From JBBQED01 sp038320345 (GTDB lineage: Bacteria > Bacteroidota > Bacteroidia > AKYH767-A > OLB10): DNA of 64,000 nucleotides. Below are positions 26,185 to 36,211 of this stretch, piece after piece. Under the pieces are notes generated by a model. The model had not been told where the DNA came from. It saw only the letters and a program-made list of their open reading frames with translations, and made no database searches. The first letter of the stretch is position 1. The number at the start of each line of letters is the position of its first letter. The position numbers and the translations under genes are program-made. The stretch spans positions 1-64,000 of the forward strand of contig JBBQED010000016.1 of NCBI GenBank assembly GCA_038320345.1. The letters are read 5' to 3'.

Positions 26185-27183
26185 ATGTTCCAATACCTGC
26201 GAAAAGATAAGAGTTTACCTGCATTTATAGTGATGTTTTTATGCATCCAATTGCAACTATATGCACAAAATTATCGCCCTCACCCTCTACTTTCTCCTTC
26301 TTGGCAGGCCGAAACAGAATATTATTCGCCCAGTCAAGTTAATGATACTACCTTAGAAAACGGTTTCATTGGTGGCTCACTCAATTTCAGGATTCCACTT
26401 TATACTGGCAAAGATTGGCTTAGTGCTGATGGTGGAAAACCCTTCTTCGCAGTACTTTCGAACTTCGGAGCAGGAGTACGTCAAACGGAAATTAATTTTA
26501 TAGAACCCGATCGTTTGCTTTCATTGGCTAAGATTGGAGTAACAGGTTTAATGGCTAAAGGTCCCAGTAGCTTACGAAATCTTTATATGCTCAACTTATC
26601 TGTTTCCTTGCCTACGGAAAGTTTCTGGTTCAAACCATCCTATCTCCGTCCGCATGGGGCTTTTGTATGGCGTCATCTCTATCATAATAATAAAGTATGG
26701 CATACCATCGGTGTAACGTATACGCCTATCCGAGGACGAGATATTCCATTACCCATTCTTGGTGCTGGATTAAAAATTGGCAATGATGATCAAGTGCAAT
26801 TTACTTTTCCCTATAATCTTGCATACACACATTCTTTCAGCAAAAAATTTAGTCTTGGTGCTAAGTTGAATTCCAGCGGAGGATATTACTATTTGAAAAC
26901 CGATAGTATCCATACTTCAGAACCTGTTGAATATCGACAACGGTTTGCAAGATTATGTATGACCGCAAGATATTATACTAGTCGCTTTGTAGTAATTGCA
27001 CCAGAATTTGGTATCGCAGGAAAAGGAAAATTGCAACTAGATGATCAAAAATATACGCAACTTGCATCGTTGTATTTCAAATTAAGTATTCAAGTAAGAT
27101 GGGGAAAACGACCCGCAGCATCTCCTATTTTGAATTTTGATCCTGGAGATTCTGGCTTTGACCCGAATTATCTTGTAGAATAA
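26185..27183 (+). CDS. Putative outer-membrane beta-barrel protein (DUF6268-like)
   Basis: A 332-residue protein with a signal peptide ending near AQ at residue 28 and alternating hydrophobic/aromatic strands to the end, as in outer-membrane barrels (for example SLNFRIPLYT, KFSLGAKLNSSGGYYYL, SLYFKLSIQVRWG). The pattern resembles the DUF6268 family by memory; I am not certain. It is divergent from the 112-residue gene and lies in front of the TIGR01777/photolyase pair with 78 bases between. Confidence 0.65.
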   Translation: MFQYLRKDKSLPAFIVMFLCIQLQLYAQNYRPHPLLSPSWQAETEYYSPSQVNDTTLENGFIGGSLNFRIPLYTGKDWLSADGGKPFFAVLSNFGAGVRQTEINFIEPDRLLSLAKIGVTGLMAKGPSSLRNLYMLNLSVSLPTESFWFKPSYLRPHGAFVWRHLYHNNKVWHTIGVTYTPIRGRDIPLPILGAGLKIGNDDQVQFTFPYNLAYTHSFSKKFSLGAKLNSSGGYYYLKTDSIHTSEPVEYRQRFARLCMTARYYTSRFVVIAPEFGIAGKGKLQLDDQKYTQLASLYFKLSIQVRWGKRPAASPILNFDPGDSGFDPNYLVE

Positions 27184-27261
27184 TAAAAGTACAGTGCTAA
27201 ATCAGTGAGCGCAGTTTAACTTTATCATGCTGCGTTTGTTCTCATCCTTCATTATCTACCC

Positions 27262-28164
27262 ATGGAACAAAAACATGCTTTGCTTGCCGGCGGATCCGGA
27301 TTAATCGGAACTCAACTCAGTAAGTTATTGATATCAAGAGGATGGAAAGTTACTGGACTTAGCAGAACTGCCGGAGAAAAAAATGGTATTTCCTACTACG
27401 CTTGGAATCCTGCACAAAGAAAAATTGATCCTAAAGCTTTTGAAGGAGTAACTCATCTCGTTAATTTGGCAGGAGAGGGAATTGCAGATCATCGCTGGAC
27501 TGCATCATTCAAAGAAAAAATCCTCAGTAGTCGGTTGGATGCCAGTGCGACTTTACTTCAGGGAATCAATAAAATTCCGAATACTATTACTGCATTGATT
27601 GCTGCTTCAGCAATTGGAATTTATGGTAATCGGGGAGATGAAATTGTAGATGAAAATACGAGTCCTGCTCATGATTTCTTGGGCACCACTTGTGTTCAGT
27701 GGGAACAATCATATGCTGCAAGTCCGGTGAGAACTGTATTACTTAGAACAGGTATTGTATTATCTACTGATGGAGGTGCGCTGGTGCCGATGTCGCAGCC
27801 ACTACATTTTTTCATCACGCCAATATTAGGAAATGGAAAACAATACATGAGCTGGATTCATATGGATGATCATTGCAGGATTTTTGCGGAAGCCATGGAG
27901 AACGAACAATGGCAAGGCATTTACAATGCAGTAGCGCCATTTCCGGTGCCTCATAGAAAATTTATGATGATCTTAAGAGAGATTATTAGTCCGAAAAGTA
28001 TTTGTGTTCCAGCTCCTGCCTTTGCATTAAATTTAGTACTGGGCGAACAAAGTGCAATTGTATTAGAAGGTAGTAATGTATCAGCACAAAAGATCTTACA
28101 GGCTGGGTTTAAATTTAAATTTCCTCAATTAAAAGAAGCGCTGAATAATTTATATGGACGATAA
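27262..28164 (+). CDS. TIGR01777-family SDR oxidoreductase (YfcH-like)
   Basis: A 300-residue extended short-chain dehydrogenase-like protein. The NAD(P)-binding loop is GGSGLIGTQLSKLL near residues 9-22; VNLAGEGIADHRWT near 68-81 and SAIGIYGNRGDEIVDE near 115-130 are hallmarks of this family, and the C-terminal domain has NAVAPFPVPHRKFM. The reaction is not known. Its last 11 bases overlap the start of the photolyase gene, so the two are translationally linked. This pairing occurs in many light-induced gene sets, in my recollection. Confidence 0.92.
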   Translation: MEQKHALLAGGSGLIGTQLSKLLISRGWKVTGLSRTAGEKNGISYYAWNPAQRKIDPKAFEGVTHLVNLAGEGIADHRWTASFKEKILSSRLDASATLLQGINKIPNTITALIAASAIGIYGNRGDEIVDENTSPAHDFLGTTCVQWEQSYAASPVRTVLLRTGIVLSTDGGALVPMSQPLHFFITPILGNGKQYMSWIHMDDHCRIFAEAMENEQWQGIYNAVAPFPVPHRKFMMILREIISPKSICVPAPAFALNLVLGEQSAIVLEGSNVSAQKILQAGFKFKFPQLKEALNNLYGR

Positions 28165-29470
28165 AAAACGGATTTGTATTCATTGGTTTCGACGTGATTT
28201 ACGCTTGGAAGATAATGCAGCATTATATCATGCGCTGAAGAGTGGTATTCCCGTACTATCGATATTTATATTTGATAGTAACATTTTGAATAAGTTGGAA
28301 AACCGCAATGATAAGCGAGTCATCTTTATTCATCGACAATTAGAAAGTATCCAAAAGCAATTGAAAAAACTGGGAAGTAGCCTAGTAATAAAATACGGTG
28401 ATCCCATAACCGTATGGAAGGAATTCATTGCAACGTATTCTATAGATTCGGTGTTTACGAATCATGATTATGAGCCTTATGCGAGAGAGCGTGATGAGGG
28501 TATTGGAAAGCTCTTACAGCAATCAAGAATTTCTTGGCATACCTTCAAAGATCAAGTGATATTTGAAAAAGATGAAGTGGTGAAAGATGATGGAAAACCA
28601 TATACTGTTTACACTCCATACTCTAGAAAATGGATGGGAAAACTGAATGATTTTTATCTTCAACCCTATCCTTGCCATGTGTATTTCAAAAATTTTCTCC
28701 AACAAAAGCCAGAGAAAATAATTTCACTAAAGGAAATGAGTTTCATTGATGATGATACTGTTTTCCCAAAGAAAGATGTGAGTGGTGATCTGCTAAAAAA
28801 TTATGCTACTCAAAGAGATCTTCCTGGTGTAAATGGTACATCCTTGTTGGGAATTCATCTGCGATTTGGGACGATCAGCATCCGTGCTTTAGCACATCAT
28901 GCACAACCTATTAGTTTCAGTTGGCTCAATGAATTGATCTGGAGAGAATTTTATATGAGTATTCTTTGGCATTTTCCGCATGCTGCAAAATCCTCTTTTA
29001 AACCAGCCTATGATCACTTACGATGGAGAAATAATGCTGAGGAATTTGCATTGTGGTGCGAAGGAAAAACGGGGTATCCCATTGTAGATGCAGGAATGCG
29101 TCAATTAAATGAAACTGGATTTATGCATAACAGAGTTAGGATGGTAGTAGCTAGCTTCCTCACTAAACATCTACTCATCGATTGGAGATGGGGAGAAGCA
29201 TATTTCGCTCAGAAACTTCTCGATTTTGAATTATCGAGCAATAACGGTGGATGGCAATGGGCTGCTGGTTCAGGATGTGACGCAGCACCTTATTTCAGGA
29301 TTTTTAATCCCTATGAACAAACTAAAAAGTTTGATCCTCAATTTACGTATATCCGCAAATGGGTACCGGAGTTTGAAGACTTCAGCTATCCCTCACCTAT
29401 CGTAGATCATAAAGAGGCTAGAGAACGTTGTTTGTCGATGTATAAAGCAGTGTTAGCCCCAGCGGTCTAA
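28154..29470 (+). CDS. phr: Class I deoxyribodipyrimidine photolyase
   Basis: A 438-residue flavoprotein of the cryptochrome/photolyase family that repairs cyclobutane pyrimidine dimers with blue light. The N-terminal antenna domain begins CIHWFRRDLRLEDNAAL; the FAD domain has LIWREFYMSILW (catalytic Glu region), AGMRQLNETGFMHNRVRMVVASFL, DWRWGEAYFAQKL and NNGGWQWAAGSGCDAAPYFRIFNP. The Asn facing the flavin (NNGGWQW) and the Trp residues of the electron-transfer chain are present, which favours repair activity over a pure cryptochrome. The ATG lies inside the end of the TIGR01777 gene (11-base overlap). Confidence 0.96.
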   Translation: MDDKKRICIHWFRRDLRLEDNAALYHALKSGIPVLSIFIFDSNILNKLENRNDKRVIFIHRQLESIQKQLKKLGSSLVIKYGDPITVWKEFIATYSIDSVFTNHDYEPYARERDEGIGKLLQQSRISWHTFKDQVIFEKDEVVKDDGKPYTVYTPYSRKWMGKLNDFYLQPYPCHVYFKNFLQQKPEKIISLKEMSFIDDDTVFPKKDVSGDLLKNYATQRDLPGVNGTSLLGIHLRFGTISIRALAHHAQPISFSWLNELIWREFYMSILWHFPHAAKSSFKPAYDHLRWRNNAEEFALWCEGKTGYPIVDAGMRQLNETGFMHNRVRMVVASFLTKHLLIDWRWGEAYFAQKLLDFELSSNNGGWQWAAGSGCDAAPYFRIFNPYEQTKKFDPQFTYIRKWVPEFEDFSYPSPIVDHKEARERCLSMYKAVLAPAV

Positions 29471-29473
29471 TAA

Positions 29474-29503
29474 AAAAAGCCCCGACATTGCTGTCAGGGC
29501 TTT
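29474..29503. terminator. Bidirectional intrinsic terminator
   Basis: Twelve-base stem AAAGCCCCGACA / TGTCAGGGCTTT with one mismatch and the loop TTGC. On the minus strand it is followed by seven T residues, so it is strongest for the large T9SS gene, but it can also end the photolyase operon. Confidence 0.9.
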
Positions 29504-29528
29504 CACGAAATGTGTTAATTCAATTAAA

Positions 29529-32500
29529 TCAATAAACGGTCACTTTTCTGATCGCTTGTTTATCAGAGCCCGTAATATTTACAACATATACTCCTTTTCC
29601 AAAAGTACTGAGATCAATTTTTCTTTCATGCTGACCTCTGAACTCATCCAGACGATATTGATACACCACTTCACCTAAAGTATTACTAAGTGTGATCATA
29701 TAATTATCTTTTGTAGGGGCATTAAATTTCAAATTAAATTCTCCATTGCTTGGGTTCGGGAAAATTTCCAAAGAATTTTCGATACTCAATTCAGAAATTC
29801 CGATGATAGCACAAGTATCCAGCGCAACAACCGCAGAACGACCGGTGTTACAAGTGATATCGGTGTATTCCCAATAGTAGAAGAAATAATAGTAGCCAGG
29901 AGAACCTGCATTACTTCCAGTAATGTTCACCGAAGAACTCGTATACGGATAAACTGCACCCGCTGAGTTTCTGTATAAGTCAACTAAACCACGGCATTTA
30001 ATGAAGTAATTTACTCCTGGATAAAGCGTGAAATTCAAAGTGACCGTTGCAGGATTGATTGGACTAGCTGGAATAAATACTGTAGTATCTATATAAGTAT
30101 TTCCTTGAGGATCCAGAATTTCGATAGTACGGTTACCAGCAGTATTCGCATAAACCTGCACTGTATTTAAAACAACAGGATTTAATACATCGAAATACAT
30201 TCCGCGAATATCATTTGCGGTGAAGTATGCTCCTGCACCAATGCTATTGAAAGATTCACCCGTGATATCTCCTAATCCTGGAGGGAATACTTCATCTACA
30301 TAATAAGTTGTTGTAGAGGTAATATTTGGTGAATACGATGTTCCTGTAGCTAATAGATTACCTCCACCTAATGCATCCCACCAACGAAGGGTTCCTGATC
30401 CTGATCCGGTTGCAGATAGATTTACTGGTCCTGCACCACATCGTTGATCACCAACTGTTGCTGGACTATTCTGAGGGCTTGTTGCAATGTTGATGTAGTT
30501 GGCATATGTTACCGTATCCGCACCATTTGCATTTGTAGAAATTAGCGTAACCGGGAAAGTTCCAGAGGTATTATAGTACACAAGAGGATTTTGTTGATTG
30601 GAAGTAGCTGGAACTCCGCCTGGAAAACTCCAATCCCAATTGGTTGGTTGGCCTGCGGAATAGTCTGTGAATTGAATTGCAGTTCCTTGACACGAAATAT
30701 TTTTATTTGATGCAAATGCAGAAGTAGGTGCATAAGTTCCTGGAACATATAAATCAGATTCCCAGAGTCCACGTCCATACGTTGATGCACGAATTTTACC
30801 TGTTGGATAAAAAATGGAAAGCTGAGTTACTGTTACATTCGGTAATCCCAAAAAGAAAGGTTGCCACACACTCAATGATGCATCTTTATAGAATACACCA
30901 ACATCTGTCCCAATATATAATCCATCATTTGAGTTATTCACATAAGTAATACAGTTCACAGGAATATTTGGAATCGATCCTGATAAATTCACCCATGAAA
31001 CTCCTTGGTCACTCGTTTGGAAAACTTTACTCGTATTGGTAAATCCAGAGAACGTTACCCAAGCTTTATTAGCATCTGTATTACTACATGCAATAAAAGT
31101 TATATTTCCATTAGGAATACTAGTTATGGTAGTCCATGTTGCACCTCCATCAGAACTCTTATATAATCCACCTGGCTTTGCCGCCCAGATTACTTGATTA
31201 TCTGCTGGTGAAACCGCTAAATTGGTACAAGTTGAGGTATTCGTGAAATTACTTAGCTTGGTCCATGCACCTCCGCCATTCGTGCTTTTCCAAACGTTTA
31301 CGAATCCAGTATAAATCGTTCCTGCATTTACTGGATCTTGAATCCATGGTGTTACCCATGCACCAGCTTCATTGATATTTCCAATGGCTGAAGAGAAACT
31401 ACTTCCACCGTTTGTTGAACGTTGTAATGCTCCATTGTAATATTCTGCCCACATGTTCTGATCGTTATTCCAATCGATGAAACATAACATCCCATCACCA
31501 CCGAGTATACGTTGCCATCCGGAAGCGTTGTAACGGTTAGTTCCGTTATCCTGCCATCCTTGAATCAATAAATCAGCGTTGGTGGTAGATTGTCCGAAGC
31601 CATACATCTGAGAAATTTGTAAACCATCACTTAGATCTGTCCATCCTGCACCACTGTTGGTAGTTTTAAATATTCCACCATCACTTACGATGTAATAGGT
31701 GTTTGCAGAAGTGAACACGATATCATGATAATCAACGTGCGTATTTCCTCCGTTCTGTGACCATGCCACTCCACCATTAGTTGAGCGAAGGAAATCAGTT
31801 TGTCCACCTAAAATTACTTCGTCAGCATTCGTTGGTGAAACTGCAATAGCAAGATCATACCATTGTTGAGTTCCTAAAGCGGGTGTACTCGGCTTAGTAA
31901 AACTAGTGCCGCTATTTGTAGATTTATAAAAACCTTCTGTTCCATAATTGGGTGCAGGAAGTCCAACGATCATATACACATAACTATCATTCGATGGACT
32001 AACGGCAATGGCCATACGACTTACGTTTGTGGATACAGGAAGTCCTGAAGTAATCTTGGTAAACGTCTGACCATTATTTGTGGATTTGTAAAACTCAGTT
32101 CCACACACATAAACAGTATTTGGATCATTGGGCTTAAACTCCATGTCTTTAAATCCGCCTGTTTGTGTTTGTGTAAATGTAGCACCGGCATCAGTACTGC
32201 GATATACCCCCGCAGAAGTAGCCACCAAAAGAGTACTAGTATTAGTTGGGTCAATCAGAATTTTACTGATTTGACGATAATTCGCCATGTAATAAGATAA
32301 TCCTGTTGGATTCCAAGTAGTACCACCATCTATAGATTTTAAAACACCTACTGAATAAGTATCACCTGCATCACCATCGCCTGTTGCGAGGTACATGATG
32401 TTAGTATTGGTTGGGTCGATAGCGATATCAGAACATCCAATTACTTGTGATAATTGATCCGTATTGGTTGACCAAGTCGCACCACCATCGGTAGATTTCC

Positions 32501-32996
32501 ATAGTCCTCCACCCGGAGATCCTACATAAATTGTATTCTGATTGGTAGGATCGAAACGTACAAAAGTTAATCTTCCGGCATTACCTCCTGAAGGAACTAC
32601 ATTGGTTGGTCCGATGAGTGTCCAATTTCCAGAATTCAAAGTTTTGTACTGCTCGCGGTACTTTTTATACTCTCTCCAAGTAGTTGACGGATCAAATCGC
32701 TCGCCTGTTGGAGAAACACGTGGAGCCATAAATGCTTCCCAGCGTTTGTATTGGAAGAAGCCCGGAACTTCCATTTCTTCTTCTGTTAGATCCTGACCGC
32801 CCTTTTTGAGAGCGCGCTTCTTTTCCCGCTCAATTTCGCGATCTTTTTTTGCATAGTACTTATTCCAAGACTGTTGTACTTCAAAGAAGTTCACATTGGG
32901 ATCGTTCATTTTAGTCACCCAGTCCTGGGAAAATACGGAGGAAGGGACGACCATCACCATGATCAACATGGCTATGAAGAGTAATTTTTTATTCAT
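29529..32996 (-). CDS. Giant BNR/sortilin-type propeller protein with PKD and T9SS sorting domain
   Basis: A 1155-residue secreted protein. After the signal peptide (about 1-23) and a charged segment with RRxKRAL-like basic runs, residues about 125-755 hold many BNR/Vps10-type repeats of the form STDGGATW (for example GLWKSTDGGATWS, GVYRSTDAGATF), which build beta-propellers. A PKD-like domain (about 770-850, YSAGQPTNWDWSFPGG) and an Ig-like segment with adhesion-type sequences follow. The last 75 residues are a type A T9SS sorting domain (EIFPNPSNGEFNLKF ... GVYVVNITGSDKQAIRKVTVY). It is expected on the cell surface or released, perhaps binding glycans. Monocistronic. Confidence 0.93.
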   Translation of the reverse strand: MNKKLLFIAMLIMVMVVPSSVFSQDWVTKMNDPNVNFFEVQQSWNKYYAKKDREIEREKKRALKKGGQDLTEEEMEVPGFFQYKRWEAFMAPRVSPTGERFDPSTTWREYKKYREQYKTLNSGNWTLIGPTNVVPSGGNAGRLTFVRFDPTNQNTIYVGSPGGGLWKSTDGGATWSTNTDQLSQVIGCSDIAIDPTNTNIMYLATGDGDAGDTYSVGVLKSIDGGTTWNPTGLSYYMANYRQISKILIDPTNTSTLLVATSAGVYRSTDAGATFTQTQTGGFKDMEFKPNDPNTVYVCGTEFYKSTNNGQTFTKITSGLPVSTNVSRMAIAVSPSNDSYVYMIVGLPAPNYGTEGFYKSTNSGTSFTKPSTPALGTQQWYDLAIAVSPTNADEVILGGQTDFLRSTNGGVAWSQNGGNTHVDYHDIVFTSANTYYIVSDGGIFKTTNSGAGWTDLSDGLQISQMYGFGQSTTNADLLIQGWQDNGTNRYNASGWQRILGGDGMLCFIDWNNDQNMWAEYYNGALQRSTNGGSSFSSAIGNINEAGAWVTPWIQDPVNAGTIYTGFVNVWKSTNGGGAWTKLSNFTNTSTCTNLAVSPADNQVIWAAKPGGLYKSSDGGATWTTITSIPNGNITFIACSNTDANKAWVTFSGFTNTSKVFQTSDQGVSWVNLSGSIPNIPVNCITYVNNSNDGLYIGTDVGVFYKDASLSVWQPFFLGLPNVTVTQLSIFYPTGKIRASTYGRGLWESDLYVPGTYAPTSAFASNKNISCQGTAIQFTDYSAGQPTNWDWSFPGGVPATSNQQNPLVYYNTSGTFPVTLISTNANGADTVTYANYINIATSPQNSPATVGDQRCGAGPVNLSATGSGSGTLRWWDALGGGNLLATGTSYSPNITSTTTYYVDEVFPPGLGDITGESFNSIGAGAYFTANDIRGMYFDVLNPVVLNTVQVYANTAGNRTIEILDPQGNTYIDTTVFIPASPINPATVTLNFTLYPGVNYFIKCRGLVDLYRNSAGAVYPYTSSSVNITGSNAGSPGYYYFFYYWEYTDITCNTGRSAVVALDTCAIIGISELSIENSLEIFPNPSNGEFNLKFNAPTKDNYMITLSNTLGEVVYQYRLDEFRGQHERKIDLSTFGKGVYVVNITGSDKQAIRKVTVY

Positions 32997-33299
32997 TTTA
33001 AGGGTTTTGAGTACGGTCTATTTCGATAGGATATCGATAATTCAAATATAGTCAAAACATTAAAAAAATAAAAATGTCTTCTTCCTCCATTGGCATTATC
33101 CTTACTGAAATTACAAGATATCCCATATAAACCTTGAAAAATGCAAGTCAACTCCTGCTTTATTACCTTAAACCAACAACCAGCCTTCTGCATGAAACTA
33201 CAAGCAACTCTTATTCGCCATGGAATTGCATTGATTCAACTGGGAGTAGATTATCTTTGTGGGATCAAATTACCACATCCATCACGCCTATATTAAATT
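32997..33299. other. Divergent intergenic region, 303 bp, with the ribE promoter
   Basis: No gene or structured RNA is visible between the giant T9SS gene and ribE. I looked for an FMN riboswitch before ribE and saw none of its conserved segments. TTG at 33231 and TATCTTTG at 33252-33259 form a plausible -33/-7 pair for ribE. Confidence 0.45.
33252..33259 (+). promoter_or_regulatory. Probable -7 element of ribE
   Basis: TATCTTTG matches TAnnTTTG exactly; a TTG stands 18 bases upstream (33231-33233). The leader would be about 35 bases before the ATG at 33300. Confidence 0.5.
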
Positions 33300-33899
33300 A
33301 TGTTCACCGGTATCATTGAATCCACAGGAAAAGTACTTAGCATTCACGAAGAAGGCAGCAATAAAACATTTCAACTGAGTTGTTCCTTCCTTTCTGAACT
33401 CAAAATAGACCAAAGCCTAGCCCACAATGGTGTTTGCCTAACGGTGACGGATATCCGAAATGATAGTTATTCAGTAACTGCAATTGCGGAGACTTTAAGA
33501 AGAACAAATTTAGGTGCATTAAAATCCAGTGATGTAGTGAATTTAGAACGATGCATGAAAGCAGATGGTCGTCTTGATGGACATATCGTTCAAGGACATG
33601 TAGATCTTACTGGCAATTGTGCTTCTATTCAAGAAGAAAATGGAAGTTGGATTTTTGAATTCACCTATAATGCAAGTAGTTCGCATTACACTGTTGAGAA
33701 GGGTTCTATCTGTGTGAACGGAGTAAGTTTAACTGTTGTGGATTCTTCACCGGGAAAATTTTCAGTGGCCATCATTCCCTATACCTATGAACATACCGGT
33801 TTTCATGCTTTGCTAAAAGGTGATACAGTGAACTTGGAATTTGATGTCATCGGAAAATATGTAACTGCATACATGAATCGGATTCATTCCCCAAAATAA
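33300..33899 (+). CDS. ribE: Riboflavin synthase, alpha chain
   Basis: A 199-residue enzyme that dismutates two 6,7-dimethyl-8-ribityllumazine molecules to riboflavin. It starts with the invariant MFTGIIESTG and has two lumazine-binding beta barrels, with the repeated motif seen as DQSLAHNGVCLTV in the first half and EKGSICVNGVSLTVVD in the second, plus GRLDGHIVQGHVD at the hinge. Length is normal. It stands alone, away from other rib genes. Its flavin product serves many enzymes, including the photolyase in this window. Confidence 0.97.
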   Translation: MFTGIIESTGKVLSIHEEGSNKTFQLSCSFLSELKIDQSLAHNGVCLTVTDIRNDSYSVTAIAETLRRTNLGALKSSDVVNLERCMKADGRLDGHIVQGHVDLTGNCASIQEENGSWIFEFTYNASSSHYTVEKGSICVNGVSLTVVDSSPGKFSVAIIPYTYEHTGFHALLKGDTVNLEFDVIGKYVTAYMNRIHSPK

Positions 33900-33916
33900 A
33901 AAAGAATCGTCTGATT

Positions 33917-35092
33917 TTAGCTGGTAACAATGGAATTTTTTCCTTGATAAAACAGCCATCCTAAAGCGAATCCAGCTCCTATTGCCGTCAATAAAAAAGC
34001 CGTTTCAATTCCATATTTTTCAAATACGATTCCGGTCCAAGCGCCAGCTACCAATGCAGCAATGCTACTCACACTAGCATAAAAACCAAGTGCTGTTCCT
34101 CTTTCCTTTTCAGGAGCAATCACAGACACCATCGCTTTTACGACACTTTCAGTGCATGCCATGGATCCTGCATAGATCAGGAATAAAATAAAAAATCCAA
34201 TAATATTTTGATTGAAGGCCATTCCTGCATAGGTTAGCATGAAAAGAAATAATCCACCCAGCAATACTTTTCTTCTGCCAATTTTATCTGCCAGTTTTCC
34301 TACAGGATAAGCTAGCAGTGCATAAATTAAGTTGTAAAAAATATAAGCACCAATCATTGCCTGATCACTCCAACCTGCCGCCTTTACAGCGAGTAAAAGA
34401 AAAACATCCGGACTATTTACCAATGCAAAAACGATGAGGGCGGTCATGAGTTTACGGTAACTCACGGCTGCTGTTTTCCAATAACTTAGGTAATGAAAGA
34501 AACCTGGTTTTTTGGTAGTAGCTGCAGGAGATTTTGCAACATCTTTTATCAGGAACGTAAACAACCATGAACTAACGGCTGGCAGTACCGCAATTACAAA
34601 TAAGGAGCGGTAATCACCCGGATGAAACCAGAGCCAGATCAATGCGAGTATAGGACCGATCGCTGCTCCGGCAGTATCCATCGCCCGATGAAAGCCGAAA
34701 ATGGCTGCTCTATTCTCTTCAGTGCTTTCCCTTGCCAAGATTGCATCTCTAGGTGCGGTTCTCACTCCTTTTCCTACTCGGTCCGTCAAGCGTGATAAAT
34801 AAATGATCGGCAATGATGAAGAAAACAAAAGCAAACCTTTTCCTAATGATGATAAGCCATATCCGGTCCTTACAAATGGTGCGCGTGCTCCACTTTGGTC
34901 TGACAGATTTCCAAAATATCCTTTAGTCAATCCCGCAGTAAGGTTAGCCAGTCCTTCGAGCAATCCTATCGCTAAAAAAGAATAGCCCGTAGCTTTTAAG
35001 AATAGAGGCATCACCGGATACAACAATTCACTTGCAATATCTGCGAGTAAACTTACTACCGATAAAATGATAACTGTTCTTGAAATTTTCAT
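33917..35092 (-). CDS. MFS transporter
   Basis: A 391-residue major facilitator with about 12 membrane helices. The motif A-like loop GYFGNLSDQSGARAPFVRTGY near 58-78 and its second-half partner YPVGKLADKIGRRKVLLGG near 255-275 are clear. The N-terminus VSLLADIASELLYPVMPLFL is typical of a Bacteroidota/proteobacterial branch of unknown specificity often annotated as multidrug or sugar-phosphate permease-like. It converges with ribE. Confidence 0.88.
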   Translation of the reverse strand: MKISRTVIILSVVSLLADIASELLYPVMPLFLKATGYSFLAIGLLEGLANLTAGLTKGYFGNLSDQSGARAPFVRTGYGLSSLGKGLLLFSSSLPIIYLSRLTDRVGKGVRTAPRDAILARESTEENRAAIFGFHRAMDTAGAAIGPILALIWLWFHPGDYRSLFVIAVLPAVSSWLFTFLIKDVAKSPAATTKKPGFFHYLSYWKTAAVSYRKLMTALIVFALVNSPDVFLLLAVKAAGWSDQAMIGAYIFYNLIYALLAYPVGKLADKIGRRKVLLGGLFLFMLTYAGMAFNQNIIGFFILFLIYAGSMACTESVVKAMVSVIAPEKERGTALGFYASVSSIAALVAGAWTGIVFEKYGIETAFLLTAIGAGFALGWLFYQGKNSIVTS

Positions 35093-35167
35093 AAAAACAT
35101 CTAGGAAAGAATCTGATAATTTAATTCAGAAAACTTTAACGATATAAATGTAGGAAATTAAAATGCA

Positions 35168-36211
35168 CTACACTTTAACGCTTTTATTGGCAAGTTGTCC
35201 GCAAGCCGCATCAATATCTTTTCCTCTACTTCGTCTAACATTTACGATATGTCCATCGCGCTCCAATACTTTCACAAATGCGGCGAATCGTTCATCAGTA
35301 GTATTGGTAAATTCTCCATCACCGATAGAATTATATTCAATGAGATTAATTTTTGCCGTCACTTTACGCGTGAATTCGGAGAGCTCACGAGCATCTTCCA
35401 AACTATCATTGAAATTTTTAAAAACGATATATTCAAAGGTAACGCGGGTTCCAGTTTTCTCATAAAAATAGAGTAATGCTTCTTCGAGTGCGTCCAGCGT
35501 ATTGTGCTCGTTGATTGGCATAATCTGGCTACGCTTTTTATCATTAGCTGCATGCAGTGAAAGAGCGAGATTAAATTTCACCTCATCATCTCCTAGTTTC
35601 TTGATCATCTTTGCAATGCCCGCCGTAGAAACAGTAATCCTTTGTGGCGACATTCCCAAACCAGCTGGTGAAGTAATGTGTTCAATACTCTTCAATACAT
35701 TACTATAATTCAGCAAAGGCTCACCCATGCCCATGTACACAATATTGCTGAGGGGAATATTATAATTTTCTTCTGCTTGTTTACGGATGATCGCCACTTG
35801 ATCATAGATCTCATCGAAATGCAAATTACGAATACGATCTAATTTACCAGTTGCACAAAATTTACATGTTAAACTACATCCCACTTGTGATGATACGCAG
35901 GCAGTCATGCGGGTATCAGTTGGAATCAAAACACCCTCCACCACAAATCCATCATGTAGTTTAAAAGCACTTTTAATGGTACGGTCTTTACTCTGTTGTG
36001 TTGTTTCAACAATGACCGGGTTTAATGTAAAATTTTCTTCTAATAACTTGCGCGTGTCTTTGGAAAGGTTGGTCATCTCTTCAAATGAACGAGCAGATTT
36101 CTGCCACAACCACTCTTTTACTTGCTTTACGCGGAAAGGCTTCTCCCCTGCTTCTGCCATAAAAGTGGCTAGCTGATCAGCATCTAGGTGCCGGAGATTT
36201 TTCTTTTCCAT
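35168..36211 (-). CDS. rlmN: Dual-specificity 23S rRNA A2503 / tRNA A37 methyltransferase RlmN
   Basis: A 347-residue radical SAM methyltransferase. The cluster-binding motif CxxxCxxC is at Cys112, Cys116 and Cys119 (GCSLTCKFCATGKL), the SAM motif at YMGMGEPLLN, and the methyl-carrying C-terminal cysteine in RGKDIDAACGQL. The N-terminal accessory domain includes VKEWLWQKSARSFEEMTNLSK. It adds the C2 methyl group to adenosine in the peptidyl-transferase centre. It is monocistronic and divergent from the amidohydrolase gene. Confidence 0.97.
   Translation of the reverse strand: MEKKNLRHLDADQLATFMAEAGEKPFRVKQVKEWLWQKSARSFEEMTNLSKDTRKLLEENFTLNPVIVETTQQSKDRTIKSAFKLHDGFVVEGVLIPTDTRMTACVSSQVGCSLTCKFCATGKLDRIRNLHFDEIYDQVAIIRKQAEENYNIPLSNIVYMGMGEPLLNYSNVLKSIEHITSPAGLGMSPQRITVSTAGIAKMIKKLGDDEVKFNLALSLHAANDKKRSQIMPINEHNTLDALEEALLYFYEKTGTRVTFEYIVFKNFNDSLEDARELSEFTRKVTAKINLIEYNSIGDGEFTNTTDERFAAFVKVLERDGHIVNVRRSRGKDIDAACGQLANKSVKV

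Noticed and set aside
29529..32996. Repeated DNA phrases within the giant gene as a tandem repeat or CRISPR-like array
   Set aside because: They encode degenerate BNR-type protein repeats of unequal spacing; no constant repeat-spacer structure.
33060..33299. FMN riboswitch before ribE
   Set aside because: None of the conserved RFN segments could be found on the plus strand.
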